A stretch of DNA of 64,000 nt from Grimontia celer (GCF_900055185.1 NZ_FIZX01000002.1:1781125-1845124), one strand, 5' to 3'. Shown: positions 1 through 8,552, counted from the first letter of the stretch. Translations and numbers: made by a program. Notes: generated by a model not told the origin, from the sequence alone.

Positions 1-156
1 CTGTTCCATGAAGTCAGTAGTCGATTCACCATCATGAACCTCACCAGTCTTGTGGATTTGACCGGTTAGCTTCAGGATACGCTCGGTAGTAGTGGTTTTA
101 CCCGCATCAACGTGCGCGAAAATACCAATGTTTCTGTATTTACTTAGATCTGTCAT
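1..156 (-). CDS. fusA: Elongation factor G, N-terminal 52 residues (cut by window edge)
   Basis: The reverse strand encodes the first 52 residues of a translational GTPase. The P-loop reads [15 protein letters not shown] (residues about 14-28), the G1 motif of EF-G, followed by the G2/switch I lead-in [15 protein letters not shown] moves tRNAs and mRNA through the ribosome in the cytoplasm. The start ATG is the complement of bases 154-156. The wording of the N-terminus (starting [15 protein letters not shown]) matches the second EF-G copy I know from vibrios rather than the copy in the str operon, and no rpsG or tuf gene lies upstream here, which supports a second copy. The rest of the gene lies outside the window, so completeness cannot be judged. 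Confidence 0.93.
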   Translation of the reverse strand, partial: MTDLSKYRNIGIFAHVDAGKTTTTERILKLTGQIHKTGEVHDGESTTDFMEQ

Positions 157-637
157 TGTTCGTCTCTATAAACAATTACTGGCTTATATCAGGGCCGGGA
201 GTATAGCAGGCGTCGTCGCGTAAAGAAACATGTAGAACACAGTGATATCAGATAAGTTTTCACTGATAGCCGATTCGATACATTTCTGCGCATCTTGGTG
301 CCACTTTCCTCGCTTCTAGGGTCTATTGACCCTTGTGCTCGCCTTCAACGTTTCGGCAAGCTCAGAATATCCAAACACCCTTCATGAGAAATCGCTTCCC
401 ACGGGAATAGGGTCGTTCGACTATACAGGGTAGACCCGAATGCGTGATTAGGTTTGGCTTTTCTATGTGGAGATTTGCCGATGCTTTTTCAACCAATCAC
501 TTACAATTTGCAACGCTTTTAATTCCTGCCTTCGCATATTCGAGAATCACCCCTCAGATTAACGACAAAAATTACATATAGTTCGTGCTCACTCTGCTTT
601 TTCTACTTGTGCACGCTGTGCAAATTGAGGAGACAAC
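157..637. other. Intergenic region, 481 bp, between divergent fusA and acyltransferase
   Basis: This holds the promoters of the two divergent genes. It contains a perfect 6-bp inverted repeat AGGGTC-TATT-GACCCT at 318-333, a form that recurs at 50148. A 24-codon minus-strand reading frame near 480-535 has no ribosome site or recognisable product. I see no RNA gene. Confidence 0.6.
318..333. repeat. Short palindrome AGGGTC-TATT-GACCCT
   Basis: Bases 318-333 form a perfect 6-bp stem with a 4-base loop. A near copy, AGGGTCTGTTGACC, lies at 50148-50161 and a partial AGGGTCTGTTTA at 13152. I infer a dispersed intergenic motif; its role is unknown. Confidence 0.45.
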
Positions 638-1708
638 ATGTCCAACGCCCGTATCCCTTCATTAGAGATGGGTCGTTTATTGGCTATTCTGGCCGTTATT
701 ATCATCCATGCAGGCCCACTGCGTGGTGAGGCATACAGTGAAGGCTTCAATACATTTTCCGATGTGATTAACCAAATCTGCCGCTTTGCCGTCCCTTTCT
801 TTTTCTTAATGACTGGTTACTTTGTTCAACCCAAACTGGTTGAAGCCCCAACAAAGACCTTCGTCCTTTACGCCAAGCCTTTGATGACGATTTGGCTTGC
901 CTGGAGTGTTATTTATCTGGCCATGCCTTTCCGACTGGATATCGCCATGACCGACGGATACCTGACAGAACGTTCTGGGTACTGGAACTACCTTCTGGAA
1001 ACACCTTTCAACACCCTGTTTGAAGGTGGCCTGGTGCATCTTTGGTATATCCCAGGGCTGCTGTGTGCGCTCGGCATACTGGCTTTGTTGATCCAGAAAA
1101 ACCAGCAAAGTCTTATTATGCCGCTAGCACTGGGCTTATACGTTTGGGGGCTGGGTGCTGGCAGTTATCAACCAATAATGGAAGGTGAGGCACCAATTTT
1201 TACGCGCAACGGTCCGTTTTTCAGTTTATTGATGGTCACAGCAGGGTTTGAAGTAAGGCGCCGCAAAATGAGTTTCTCCAATAAGGCGGCTTGGTCCATG
1301 ATGCTTGGCGGTATGGCGCTTTGCCTAGCTGAAGGCTTCAACCTCTCTCGTTACGATGTTTGGATGGCAAACCATGACTTTCTGCTTGGCACGCCTTTGA
1401 TGGCGTTGGGCCTCTTCGCCTTGCTTTTGAATCACCCTAACCTTGGCAATGGACCGATAACATTTGCATTGAGCAAACGTGTTCTGGGTATTTACGTGGC
1501 GCATTTCGTGCCACTTATTCTGCTCTTTAATTTGTTCGGCTTTTACGGCATTGAAGGGCCAGTTAAAGACATCCTCGTCGTGCCTTTGACCGTTTTACTG
1601 ACATTAGGCTTGGTGTGGCTTTTAGAGAAAACGCCATTAACACACTATTTGGTGCAAATGACGCATAGCAAAAGAGAGCCTTTGGCCGAAGTAGAAACCA
1701 CAAAATAG
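638..1708 (+). CDS. Acyltransferase family 3 (OafA/WecH-like) membrane protein
   Basis: A 356-residue integral membrane protein with about ten hydrophobic segments. It opens with the family pattern RIPSLEMGRLLAILAVIIIHAG, in which the His of the first membrane helix is the conserved catalytic residue of acyltransferase-3 proteins. These enzymes move acetyl or other acyl groups from the cytoplasm to surface sugars such as O-antigen or enterobacterial common antigen; WecH has this size. The start is supported by GAGGAG 6 bases upstream of ATG. The gene stands alone, with an intrinsic terminator immediately downstream at 1714-1737, so the acceptor sugar cannot be read from neighbours. Confidence 0.85.
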   Translation: MSNARIPSLEMGRLLAILAVIIIHAGPLRGEAYSEGFNTFSDVINQICRFAVPFFFLMTGYFVQPKLVEAPTKTFVLYAKPLMTIWLAWSVIYLAMPFRLDIAMTDGYLTERSGYWNYLLETPFNTLFEGGLVHLWYIPGLLCALGILALLIQKNQQSLIMPLALGLYVWGLGAGSYQPIMEGEAPIFTRNGPFFSLLMVTAGFEVRRRKMSFSNKAAWSMMLGGMALCLAEGFNLSRYDVWMANHDFLLGTPLMALGLFALLLNHPNLGNGPITFALSKRVLGIYVAHFVPLILLFNLFGFYGIEGPVKDILVVPLTVLLTLGLVWLLEKTPLTHYLVQMTHSKREPLAEVETTK

Positions 1709-1713
1709 ACATG

Positions 1714-1737
1714 AGCCCGGATTCTCCGGGCTTTTTT
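1714..1737 (+). terminator. Intrinsic terminator of the acyltransferase gene
   Basis: AGCCCGG-ATTCT-CCGGGCT followed by a run of six T (including the last base of the stem). The opposite DUF3081 gene ends within it. Confidence 0.85.
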
Positions 1738-2011
1738 AATGATGGTCGTCGACGACCCTGTCGGTCACCAATGCATCCACTTTTTTTAGGAAACTGTCTC
1801 TTAGATGGGCTTGATCGTATTTCAGATCATAGGTGTTGTGGAAACCAATGTGTAGCTCTACACCATTCCCCCTTAAGTAGACGTTGTAACCATCGTAGTC
1901 GGTTGACGCCTCTACACCCTCATAGATTTTACCAAACTCAGTGTCTTCGCCTTTTTCCATCACAACTTCAAAGGCCGCGAGCAGTTTCGCCGGGTTGAGT
2001 TCATTTTTCAT
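1736..2011 (-). CDS. DUF3081 family small protein
   Basis: A 91-residue soluble protein. The layout FGKIYEGVEASTDYDGYNV followed by VELHIGFHNTYD matches the DUF3081 family, found in Vibrio and Shewanella and without known function. No signal peptide or membrane segment is visible. I chose the ATG at 2011 because GAGGGA lies six bases before it, whereas the ATG two codons upstream directly abuts that ribosome site. The stop codon sits inside the terminator of the facing acyltransferase gene. A single-gene unit. Confidence 0.75.
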   Translation of the reverse strand: MKNELNPAKLLAAFEVVMEKGEDTEFGKIYEGVEASTDYDGYNVYLRGNGVELHIGFHNTYDLKYDQAHLRDSFLKKVDALVTDRVVDDHH

Positions 2012-2031
2012 CGCCATTCCCTCACAACTGC

Positions 2032-2090
2032 CACTCTCTGGCAGTAAGTGCAGAGCGGTATCTCTGCATTAAAAGTATGATTTTTAATAC
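2032..2090. other. Two adjacent hairpins downstream of the GntR gene
   Basis: TGCAGAG-cggtat-CTCTGCA (2049-2068) is followed by ATTAAAA-gtatga-TTTTTAAT. On the minus strand these lie downstream of the GntR gene and could end the dpp-like operon, though there is no clean U-run after them. Confidence 0.35.
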
Positions 2091-2167
2091 AGAGGCACGC
2101 CAATCAGGGATCACCAAAGGTCGATCAGTAACGATATGACATATGGCAAATTCAACGCTTGGAGAAC

Positions 2168-2947
2168 TTAAGGCGCGTGCAACATAAAACGACGTGCCAT
2201 TTCCGCTTCCTGAGCTTCCATCAGTTTTTTAGCTACTTCCATGTGCTCGCGCATAATGTCGCGAGCATCGTCTGATCGGCCTTCACGCAACGCGACAATC
2301 AGATCTTTCTGGTGCATAAAACCTTGCTCCCAAAGCTCATGATTAGGCGGCTCATACAAACGGCGGTAAACCGTCAGATCTGTCAGCATTCTCACCATGA
2401 AGCGGATAATGAAACCCAGCAGTTCGTTGCCTGCAAGTTCTGCCAAGATGATATGGAACTGGAGGGAGTCGATGTGTTGAAGGCGCTCGCCCTCAGCATC
2501 TAGAGCCGGTTGGGCATATTTTTGAATGTTGGCTTCGAGCCTTGCCAAATCTTCTTCAGACATATTTCCAGCCAGAGATGCCACCAATTCCGGCTCCAAC
2601 AGGCAGCGGAGTTGGTAGATATCTTTCACTGAAAGTTTATTGAAGAAAAAATAGTTGCTGAGCAAACTGCTTGCCATTGGCTCAGAAACCGCATTGATGA
2701 AAGCTCCGCCTTTAGGACCGGTTCTGGTCACGATCAGGCCTTGGGCTTCCAGCACACGCATGGTTTCACGAATGGTGCCTTTTGACATGCCAAAAAGCTC
2801 CATCAGGGTTTGCTCGTGAGGCAATTTATCTCCCGGTTGTAAGCCCTGCTCCACAATCCAGCTTTTGATCGCTTCCGCCACTTTATAGGGGCGGCGCATT
2901 TTTGCGGACGAAACGGAGTCATTCGAGCGGGAAGTAGCAGGCGACAA
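2168..2947 (-). CDS. GntR-family transcriptional regulator, FadR/FCD type
   Basis: A 259-residue regulator. Residues about 18-85 form a winged helix-turn-helix (LPHEQTLMELFGMSKGTIRE, then LEAQGLIVTRTGPKGGAF), and residues about 95-240 an all-helical FCD ligand domain with metal-type histidines in FHIILAELAGNE, EQGFMHQKDL and MREHMEV. The start is TTG at 2947, preceded by AAAGGAGAACGAA. It overlaps the end of the upstream ATPase gene by 29 bases, so it is translated from the transporter mRNA and is probably its autoregulated local repressor. FCD regulators usually bind a carboxylate substrate of the locus. The likely operators lie at 8452-8513. Confidence 0.88.
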   Translation of the reverse strand: MSPATSRSNDSVSSAKMRRPYKVAEAIKSWIVEQGLQPGDKLPHEQTLMELFGMSKGTIRETMRVLEAQGLIVTRTGPKGGAFINAVSEPMASSLLSNYFFFNKLSVKDIYQLRCLLEPELVASLAGNMSEEDLARLEANIQKYAQPALDAEGERLQHIDSLQFHIILAELAGNELLGFIIRFMVRMLTDLTVYRRLYEPPNHELWEQGFMHQKDLIVALREGRSDDARDIMREHMEVAKKLMEAQEAEMARRFMLHAP

Positions 2948-3872
2948 ATTCGTTCTCCTTTATTTTTGTTAGCGGTGGTGGAGCAGCGAGGCAGTCAGAT
3001 TGCGCTTTGGGGCATCGACCCGCAAATGCACAACCTTGAGGAGGGTTAAGCGGGTCAGGCAATTCTGCGTGTTGTGTTGGTACCTGTAGCGGTCTGCCAA
3101 CAACCGGAGCACTGTTCGCCAATAACTGAGTGTACGGATGTTTTGGGGAATTGAAAATCATTTCAGCGGGAGCCAGTTCTACCAACGAACCAAAGTACAT
3201 CACCGCAACTCTATCACTGACCGCTTCGACTACCGCAAGATCATGGCTGATGAAAAGATATGTCAGCGAGAGCGATTGCTTTAGCTCAGCCAAAAGGTTC
3301 AATACCTGTGCCTGGACTGACACATCCAGTGCAGAAACCGGTTCATCCAGGACCAATATTCTGGCGTTGGCCGCTAAGGCTCTGGCAATGCCAATGCGCT
3401 GTGCCTGACCGCCGGAGAATTCATGAGGGTAACGTTCAAGAAATTCTTCACGAAGACCTACTCTCGCAAAAATCTCTCGAATACGTGAATCACGGCTGGC
3501 TTTATCCATGTTGTGAAGATAAACCAGAGGTACTTCCATCAACTGGCGGATAGTTTTGCGTGGATTAAGGCTACTGATAGGATCCTGGAAAACATACTGA
3601 ATGCGTTTTCCATTCTCTTCGGGACTATCCGGCGACAGCACCTCCCCCTCAACAAGTACCTGACCTTCTGTCGGTGTCGTCAGTCCCACCAGCATTCTTG
3701 CCAGCGTAGATTTGCCGCAGCCGGATTCGCCAACAATGCCCAGTGTTTCGCCCTGAGCTACATCCAGGCTGATGGTCTGTACCGCTTTTACACCCGGAAG
3801 TGCGGGAGCAAACATTGGCTTTTTAAAAAAGTAGGTTTTCTTCAATCCCTGAATTTGCAACGCAGCCGTCAT
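2919..3872 (-). CDS. Oligopeptide-type ABC importer, ATP-binding subunit (DppF/OppF-like)
   Basis: A 317-residue ABC ATPase. Walker A is GESGCGKST (about residue 50), the signature is FSGGQAQR, Walker B ILVLDEPVSALD, and the H-loop ISHDLAVV. The C-terminal extension carries the Cys pattern GCAFAGRCPKAQSDC that holds a Fe-S cluster in DppD/DppF-type ATPases. It powers uptake of a peptide-like substrate with the fused DppC-DppD partner. The ATG at 3872 overlaps the stop of that gene (ATGA) and has GGAGAAG seven bases upstream, so I prefer it to the reading frame's earlier start. Transcribed in the order binding protein, B, CD, F, GntR. Confidence 0.9.
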   Translation of the reverse strand: MTAALQIQGLKKTYFFKKPMFAPALPGVKAVQTISLDVAQGETLGIVGESGCGKSTLARMLVGLTTPTEGQVLVEGEVLSPDSPEENGKRIQYVFQDPISSLNPRKTIRQLMEVPLVYLHNMDKASRDSRIREIFARVGLREEFLERYPHEFSGGQAQRIGIARALAANARILVLDEPVSALDVSVQAQVLNLLAELKQSLSLTYLFISHDLAVVEAVSDRVAVMYFGSLVELAPAEMIFNSPKHPYTQLLANSAPVVGRPLQVPTQHAELPDPLNPPQGCAFAGRCPKAQSDCLAAPPPLTKIKENEFVACYFPLE

Positions 3873-5746
3873 ACCAACTTCTCCTCTGGATAATGACACA
3901 GCACCATACGGCCTGATGCTTCATCTCTGGCCACCTCTCCTTGCTGACAAGCTTCTGCTGCTTTGCTGCATCTTGCGGCAAACGCGCAACCTTTGGGCAA
4001 TTTGTCGACCACAGGCGGCAATCCTGGAATAGCTTCCAATGTCCCTTTTCCTCGTCCGAGTTCAGGTACGCAGGCAATAAGCTTCTTAGTGTATGGATGT
4101 GCGGGAGAATCCAGTACGACTTCGGTTGGTCCAGTTTCTACAATCTTTCCTGCATACATCACGGCTACACGGTCACACAGCTGAGCCACGACGCCAAAGT
4201 CATGAGTAATAAACAGCACCGACACATTTCTGGTGCGGCGAAGTTCATCCAATAGTGCAAGTATCTGCCCCTGAACAGTCACATCCAGCGCTGTGGTGGG
4301 CTCATCCGCAATGATAAGTGAAGGATTGTTCACCAAAGCCATTGCAATCGCCACACGCTGACGCATCCCGCCGGAAAGCTCATGAGGAAATGCCTTCATC
4401 CGCTCTTCTGCGTTGGGAATATGCACCGCATCCAGAAGCGAAATCGCACGCTCTCTTGCTTCATTTGCTGGCACCTTCTCATGCACCAGTATCGCTTCCA
4501 TCATCTGTTCTCCCACCCGATAGAGCGGATGCAAGGTGGCGAGCGGATCCTGGAAAATATAGGCGACATCTTTACCGCGCAGTGCACGCAGTTTCTCGTA
4601 GCTCGCGCCAATCAGGGATTCGTTTTTGAAGCGGATATCACCGCCACAAATCACGCCGGGAGGAGAAGCCACAAGCCCCATGACTGATAATGCTGTCACC
4701 GATTTCCCTGAACCACTTTCTCCAATCAACCCCAGACATTCTCCCGGTGCAATTTCAAATGACACCTGATTCACCGCTTTGTAAACACGGCGGTTAATGT
4801 GAAATTGCGTCTCAAGTTTCTCAACTTTCAATACCGCGTTATTGGTTTCATCAGCACCAACAGCATTGAACGCATCACTCACTTTGGTGGCAGGTTGAGG
4901 ACGGGTGAGCGCACCAGACTTCAATCTTGGATCCAACGCGTCACGTATGCCGTCACCCAAAAGGTTAATGCTCATTACGATGAGGAAAATCATGATGCCC
5001 GGCACCACGCTGGCATGTGGGTCCGTGATCAATGAGTTTCGCGCTTCACCGAGCATCGAACCCAGATCAGCCTGTGGTGGCTGAGAGCCCAAACCAAGGA
5101 ATGAAAGCCCTGCGGTTTCCAGAATCATCCAGCCAATCGTGGTAGACATAGCAATCACAATCACAGGGATAACATTAGGCACAATTTCGGACCAGATAAT
5201 GCGTAAGTCAGACATACCGCAAAGCTTGGCAGCTTCAACGAATTCACGCTGTGCCAAAGAGACAGTCACGCCACGAATGTTTCTTGCGAAGAAAGGAATA
5301 TTGACCGCCGCGACAGCAATCAGTGCATTCAATAATCCAGGGCCCAATGCCGCGACAATGGCCAACGCCAACAAGATATAAGGAAACGCCATCAACACAT
5401 CGATGCAACGCATAAAGACGTTATCGACGCGGCCGCCGTAGTACCCGGCAACAATACCAATCGCTGAGCCAATCAAGGCAGCAATTAAAGCTGCAGCAAA
5501 GCCAACCGCAAGGCTCAGTTGAGTTCCCCAAAGCAAGCGGGAAAGTAAATCCCGCCCCAAATGATCAGTGCCTAAAAGATGCCCATCGCTGAAAGGACGC
5601 AAAAAGCGGTTTGCCGTGTCTGTAACGGCAGGATCCTGCAGACCCAACAAAGGTGTCACCAAAACCAGAAAGACGATAATGGACATCACAATGCCGCCAA
5701 AGGCAGCCAGTCGGTTCCGAGCCAGAAGTTTTAAAAATGCCGTCAT
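3869..5746 (-). CDS. ABC importer permease-ATPase fusion (DppC-DppD)
   Basis: A 625-residue fusion. Residues about 1-280 are a DppC-type permease: N-terminal helix, HLLGTDHLGRDLLSRLL before the core, EAA loop EFVEAAKLCGMSDLRIIW, and about six membrane helices. After a linker (about 280-310) comes a full ATPase: Walker A GESGSGKSV, signature LSGGMRQRV, Walker B LIIADEPTTALD, and a GCAFAARCSKAAEAC tail. The ATG at 5746 overlaps the dppB stop (ATGA). Similar permease-ATPase fusions exist in annotated opine/peptide transporters, so the fusion is unusual but not unique. It should pair with DppB in the membrane and with the separate ATPase at 2919-3872. Confidence 0.9.
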   Translation of the reverse strand: MTAFLKLLARNRLAAFGGIVMSIIVFLVLVTPLLGLQDPAVTDTANRFLRPFSDGHLLGTDHLGRDLLSRLLWGTQLSLAVGFAAALIAALIGSAIGIVAGYYGGRVDNVFMRCIDVLMAFPYILLALAIVAALGPGLLNALIAVAAVNIPFFARNIRGVTVSLAQREFVEAAKLCGMSDLRIIWSEIVPNVIPVIVIAMSTTIGWMILETAGLSFLGLGSQPPQADLGSMLGEARNSLITDPHASVVPGIMIFLIVMSINLLGDGIRDALDPRLKSGALTRPQPATKVSDAFNAVGADETNNAVLKVEKLETQFHINRRVYKAVNQVSFEIAPGECLGLIGESGSGKSVTALSVMGLVASPPGVICGGDIRFKNESLIGASYEKLRALRGKDVAYIFQDPLATLHPLYRVGEQMMEAILVHEKVPANEARERAISLLDAVHIPNAEERMKAFPHELSGGMRQRVAIAMALVNNPSLIIADEPTTALDVTVQGQILALLDELRRTRNVSVLFITHDFGVVAQLCDRVAVMYAGKIVETGPTEVVLDSPAHPYTKKLIACVPELGRGKGTLEAIPGLPPVVDKLPKGCAFAARCSKAAEACQQGEVARDEASGRMVLCHYPEEKLV

Positions 5747-6690
5747 GCTTTGATCCTCGGGTCGAGCCAACTTTGCAGCATGTCTACAGCAATATTGAAA
5801 AGCACATAGCAAGACGCAACAAACACTACCCCGCCCTGCACAAGTAAAATGTCACGTTTCAGGATCGCCTCTACCAGCATTTTTCCGACACCCGGCCACT
5901 GGAAGACCATCTCGATATACACTGCGCCGGAAAGCACAAACCCGGCCTGAATACCTAGCACGGGAATAATGCTGACCATGGCCGCTTTCAGTGCATGCTT
6001 CCAGACTACCTGACGTTCATGCACACCTTTAGCTCGCGCTGTACGGATATAGTCCTGCCTTAGTACTTCCAACATGGCTGAGCGAGAAAGCCGGGCAATG
6101 ACACCTGTTGCCACCGATGCCAAAGCGACAGCTGGCATGACTAAATGCTTCAGCAAGTCAGGTAAATCACCACCGCCATAAATTGCGTACATACCTGAAA
6201 CCGGCAGCCAACGGAGATTAATTGCGAACAGCAAAATCATCATCATGCCGAGGAAAAAAGAAGGAATGGAAATACCCAGCAGCACCACTAAAGTGATGCC
6301 TTTATCAGCCATCGAGAATTGACGTGCCGCCGAGACCACACCGGCGATAATGCCCAACAGAGCGCAGAGCACAAATGAAACGCCTGCCAAAATCAACGTG
6401 GCATTGAAACGCTCGAGAATTTCATCAATCACGGGTCGGTTCAGCGAGTAAGAGCGGCCAAAATCTCCCTGAAGCATGTTCGACAGCCAGATGAAATACT
6501 GGCTCACCAAAGGCTGGTCAAGACCGAGATCTTTATTGATTTTGGCGACATTATCCGGCGTTGCATAGGCGCCAAGAATGGCGGTTGCCGGATCGCCGGG
6601 AATCATCGACATGATGAGAAAGACGATAACCGTTATCCCGAGAAGCACCGGGATCGCGGACAGCAATCGTCGAAGAAAATAGTTACCCAC
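5743..6690 (-). CDS. ABC importer permease, DppB-like
   Basis: A 315-residue inner-membrane permease with six helices. The start NYFLRRLLSAIPVLLGITVI and the IPGDPA loop are typical of DppB/OppB, and the EAA motif reads YIRTARAKGVHERQVVWKHA. I place the start at GTG 6690 because AAGGGAGC lies seven bases upstream; an in-frame TTG at 6711 falls in a terminator U-run. It ends by ATGA overlap with the permease-ATPase fusion. An inverted repeat and a terminator-like hairpin separate it from the binding-protein gene, which would favour higher expression of the latter. Confidence 0.9.
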   Translation of the reverse strand: MGNYFLRRLLSAIPVLLGITVIVFLIMSMIPGDPATAILGAYATPDNVAKINKDLGLDQPLVSQYFIWLSNMLQGDFGRSYSLNRPVIDEILERFNATLILAGVSFVLCALLGIIAGVVSAARQFSMADKGITLVVLLGISIPSFFLGMMMILLFAINLRWLPVSGMYAIYGGGDLPDLLKHLVMPAVALASVATGVIARLSRSAMLEVLRQDYIRTARAKGVHERQVVWKHALKAAMVSIIPVLGIQAGFVLSGAVYIEMVFQWPGVGKMLVEAILKRDILLVQGGVVFVASCYVLFNIAVDMLQSWLDPRIKA

Positions 6691-6711
6691 GCGCAGTGCT
6701 CCCTTCTGCAA

Positions 6712-6736
6712 AAAAGATGGGCGGGTTTCCCCGCCC
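6712..6736 (-). terminator. Terminator or attenuator inside the ABC operon
   Basis: GGGCGGG-TTTC-CCCGCCC at 6719-6736, followed on the minus strand by ATCTTTTTT. It lies after the binding-protein gene and just before dppB, so it probably sets a high ratio of binding protein to permease. Confidence 0.7.
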
Positions 6737-6761
6737 TATGTTGCTAACTGACGTTGCTCAT

Positions 6762-6799
6762 CCAAATGACCTGAATAAAAGCATATTCAGGTCATTTGG
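6762..6799. repeat. 16-bp perfect inverted repeat, Vibrio-type intergenic element
   Basis: CCAAATGACCTGAATA (6762-6777) and its exact complement (6784-6799) with a 6-base loop. A related, longer inverted repeat with the same core lies at 25615-25659. I recognise this pattern as a dispersed repeat of Vibrio genomes; in an mRNA it would form a stable hairpin that protects the binding-protein transcript. Confidence 0.75.
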
Positions 6800-6808
6800 C
6801 CGTTAAGT

Positions 6809-8392
6809 TTATTTTTGTACATCCTTGAGAATAAGGAAGAAAGAAGGCTGTAATTTGAAGTCTTGCACTTGATTATTGGTCACGGCGTTCTGCTTCCAGT
6901 TCGCCACGAAAACCCAAGGCGCATCTTCCTGCACAATTTTCTGCATTTTGCGGTACAGCTTGGCGCGCTCGCTTTGGTCTGTCGCTTCACGTGCTGCTTC
7001 CAACAATTTATCGACTTCAGGGTTTGAGTAGTAACCCGAGTTGAAACCGCCTTTATCCGGCCAGGCATCAGTGCGAAGCGCCAGGTATGGCAGAGTATCC
7101 GGGTCATTGGTCATCCACGCCATTTCCGCCATGTCGGCTTTGCCTTCCAGACCAGGGTTCACTTTGCCAAGGAAGGTATTCCACTCGTAGGTTTCAATCG
7201 AAGCATTCAGGCCCACTGCTTTCAGATCTGCCTGAATCGCCGTCCCCATAGGAACAGGATCTAACATGCCCGATCCGCCTTCAGTGACGTAAAATGTCAG
7301 CTTCGCACCTTCCTGACCTGCTTCTTTGATCAGTGCTTTGGCTTTTTCAGGGTCATAAGGATAGGGCTGCAAGCTGTCGTTATACGCCCAAGCAAAAGCA
7401 GGAGGTGTTGGCCCAGCAGCGACTTCAGCCGTTCCTTCCAATACACCTTCCACTAAGGCTTTTTTGTTGATGGCATAGTTCACAGCCTGACGCATTCGCT
7501 TATCCGCGAAGGGGCCTTCCTTGGCATTCAGGATAAGGAACCATACGTGTGGGCCAGCCTGCTCCACCACTTGATAACGATTATTCTCGAACTCAGACAA
7601 CGCGTTTGGCGGCACTTCCACCATCATGTCGATACTCCCTGCCAGCATTTCAGCGACGCGAGTATTGGCATCAGTGATGGGGCGGAATACCACCGCTTCC
7701 AACTTGGCTTTGTCACCCCAGTAGTCGTCGTTGCGAACCACAACCACTTTGGTATTTGAACCCCATTCCGCGAAACGGAAAGGTCCCGTTCCCGAAGGCT
7801 GACGACCAAAGTCTTTACCATGTTTTTTCACGGCATCAGGGGAGACAATGAGGCCCGTAGGGTACGCAAGATTGGAAAGGAAAGGGGCATAGGGAGCGTT
7901 AAGGGTGAATTTCACAGTTTGAGGATCAACCGCTTCCACGTTTTCTATCGACGAGAAAAAGAAAGAGAGCGGGAAGGGGCCGGTATTGTGGTATGGGTGT
8001 TTCTCGTCAAGCATACGGTCAAAATTGAACTTCACCGATTCTGACGTTAACGCTGTTCCATCATGGAACTTCACACCTTCACGGAGCTTAAACGTGTAGG
8101 TTTTACCATCTTCACTGACTGTCCAGCCCTCTGCCAGCGCAGGTTCAACTTCCAGAGTGCCATCTTTGTAGCGCACCAGACCCTCATAAAGGTTCATCAG
8201 GATCCGGAAATCATTCACGGCCGTCACAGCATGAGGGTCGAGAGACTTAGGTTCAGCGACCTGACCCACGATCAGCACATTAGGTGGTGTTTGCGCTGCA
8301 GCGGACAAAGGCACTATCGCACACACCGCGATCAATGCGGTCTTGGCTGCACGCCGCAGCCTTGTCATGAAATCACTTCTCATTTGTTTCAT
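6809..8392 (-). CDS. Extracellular solute-binding protein family 5 (peptide/opine-binding)
   Basis: A 527-residue periplasmic protein with a basic N-terminus and signal peptide ending near PLSAAAQ (cleavage about residue 34). The family 5 hallmarks are EPKSLDPHAVTAVNDFRIL, YEGLVRYKDG, AEGWTVSEDGKTYTFKLREG and KFHDGTALTSESVKF, followed by FNSGYYSNPEVDKLL. It captures the substrate for the DppB-DppCD-DppF importer. The ATG at 8392 has AAGGAG nine bases upstream. It is the first gene of the leftward operon, driven from the palindrome-rich region at 8393-8552. Family 5 proteins bind di- and oligopeptides, opines, nickel or glutathione; the sequence does not tell which. Confidence 0.92.
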   Translation of the reverse strand: MKQMRSDFMTRLRRAAKTALIAVCAIVPLSAAAQTPPNVLIVGQVAEPKSLDPHAVTAVNDFRILMNLYEGLVRYKDGTLEVEPALAEGWTVSEDGKTYTFKLREGVKFHDGTALTSESVKFNFDRMLDEKHPYHNTGPFPLSFFFSSIENVEAVDPQTVKFTLNAPYAPFLSNLAYPTGLIVSPDAVKKHGKDFGRQPSGTGPFRFAEWGSNTKVVVVRNDDYWGDKAKLEAVVFRPITDANTRVAEMLAGSIDMMVEVPPNALSEFENNRYQVVEQAGPHVWFLILNAKEGPFADKRMRQAVNYAINKKALVEGVLEGTAEVAAGPTPPAFAWAYNDSLQPYPYDPEKAKALIKEAGQEGAKLTFYVTEGGSGMLDPVPMGTAIQADLKAVGLNASIETYEWNTFLGKVNPGLEGKADMAEMAWMTNDPDTLPYLALRTDAWPDKGGFNSGYYSNPEVDKLLEAAREATDQSERAKLYRKMQKIVQEDAPWVFVANWKQNAVTNNQVQDFKLQPSFFLILKDVQK

Positions 8393-8451
8393 GGGGAAAC
8401 TCCTTCCCAGTTTGTGGATGTGAAGTTAAGCATTGGTTAACTTTTATTCAC

Positions 8452-8467
8452 ATTTATCACTATAAAT
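8452..8467. promoter_or_regulatory. Operator-like palindrome 1 (ATTTATCACTATAAAT)
   Basis: An imperfect copy of the palindrome at 8482-8497, starting exactly 30 bases away, about three helical turns. It lies 60 bases upstream of the leftward binding-protein gene and contains a TATAGT on the minus strand that could be its -10 box. Probably a GntR/FCD site. Confidence 0.55.
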
Positions 8468-8468
8468 T

Positions 8469-8481
8469 ACTTGCCGCAAGT
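8469..8481. promoter_or_regulatory. Palindrome ACTTGC-C-GCAAGT
   Basis: A perfect 13-base palindrome with a central C, placed between the two ATTTATCA-type sites. It may be a separate operator, perhaps for the nearby LysR protein. Confidence 0.45.
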
Positions 8482-8497
8482 ATTTATCATGATAAAT
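8482..8497. promoter_or_regulatory. Operator-like palindrome 2 (ATTTATCATGATAAAT, perfect)
   Basis: A perfect 16-base palindrome. It abuts a TTGACA (8497-8502) that could be the -35 box of the rightward DUF1028 gene. Best candidate binding site for the GntR/FCD protein encoded at 2168-2947. Confidence 0.6.
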
Positions 8498-8499
8498 TG

Positions 8500-8513
8500 A
8501 CACTAATGAGTGT
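8500..8513. promoter_or_regulatory. Palindrome ACACT-AATG-AGTGT
   Basis: A 5-bp stem with a 4-base centre lying just downstream of the possible -35 box of the DUF1028 gene. A fourth palindrome in 62 bases. Confidence 0.4.
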
Positions 8514-8552
8514 CCAAGTCACACTTAGTTCACTGGCTCAGGAGCGAGACCT

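Noticed and set aside
480..535. 24-codon minus-strand frame ending WLKKHRQIST
   Set aside because: Too short, without ribosome site, and no sign of a longer parent frame.
1711..1998. 95-codon plus-strand frame opposite the DUF3081 gene
   Set aside because: It begins inside the acyltransferase terminator and is the shadow of DUF3081, which has a good ribosome site and a known family pattern.
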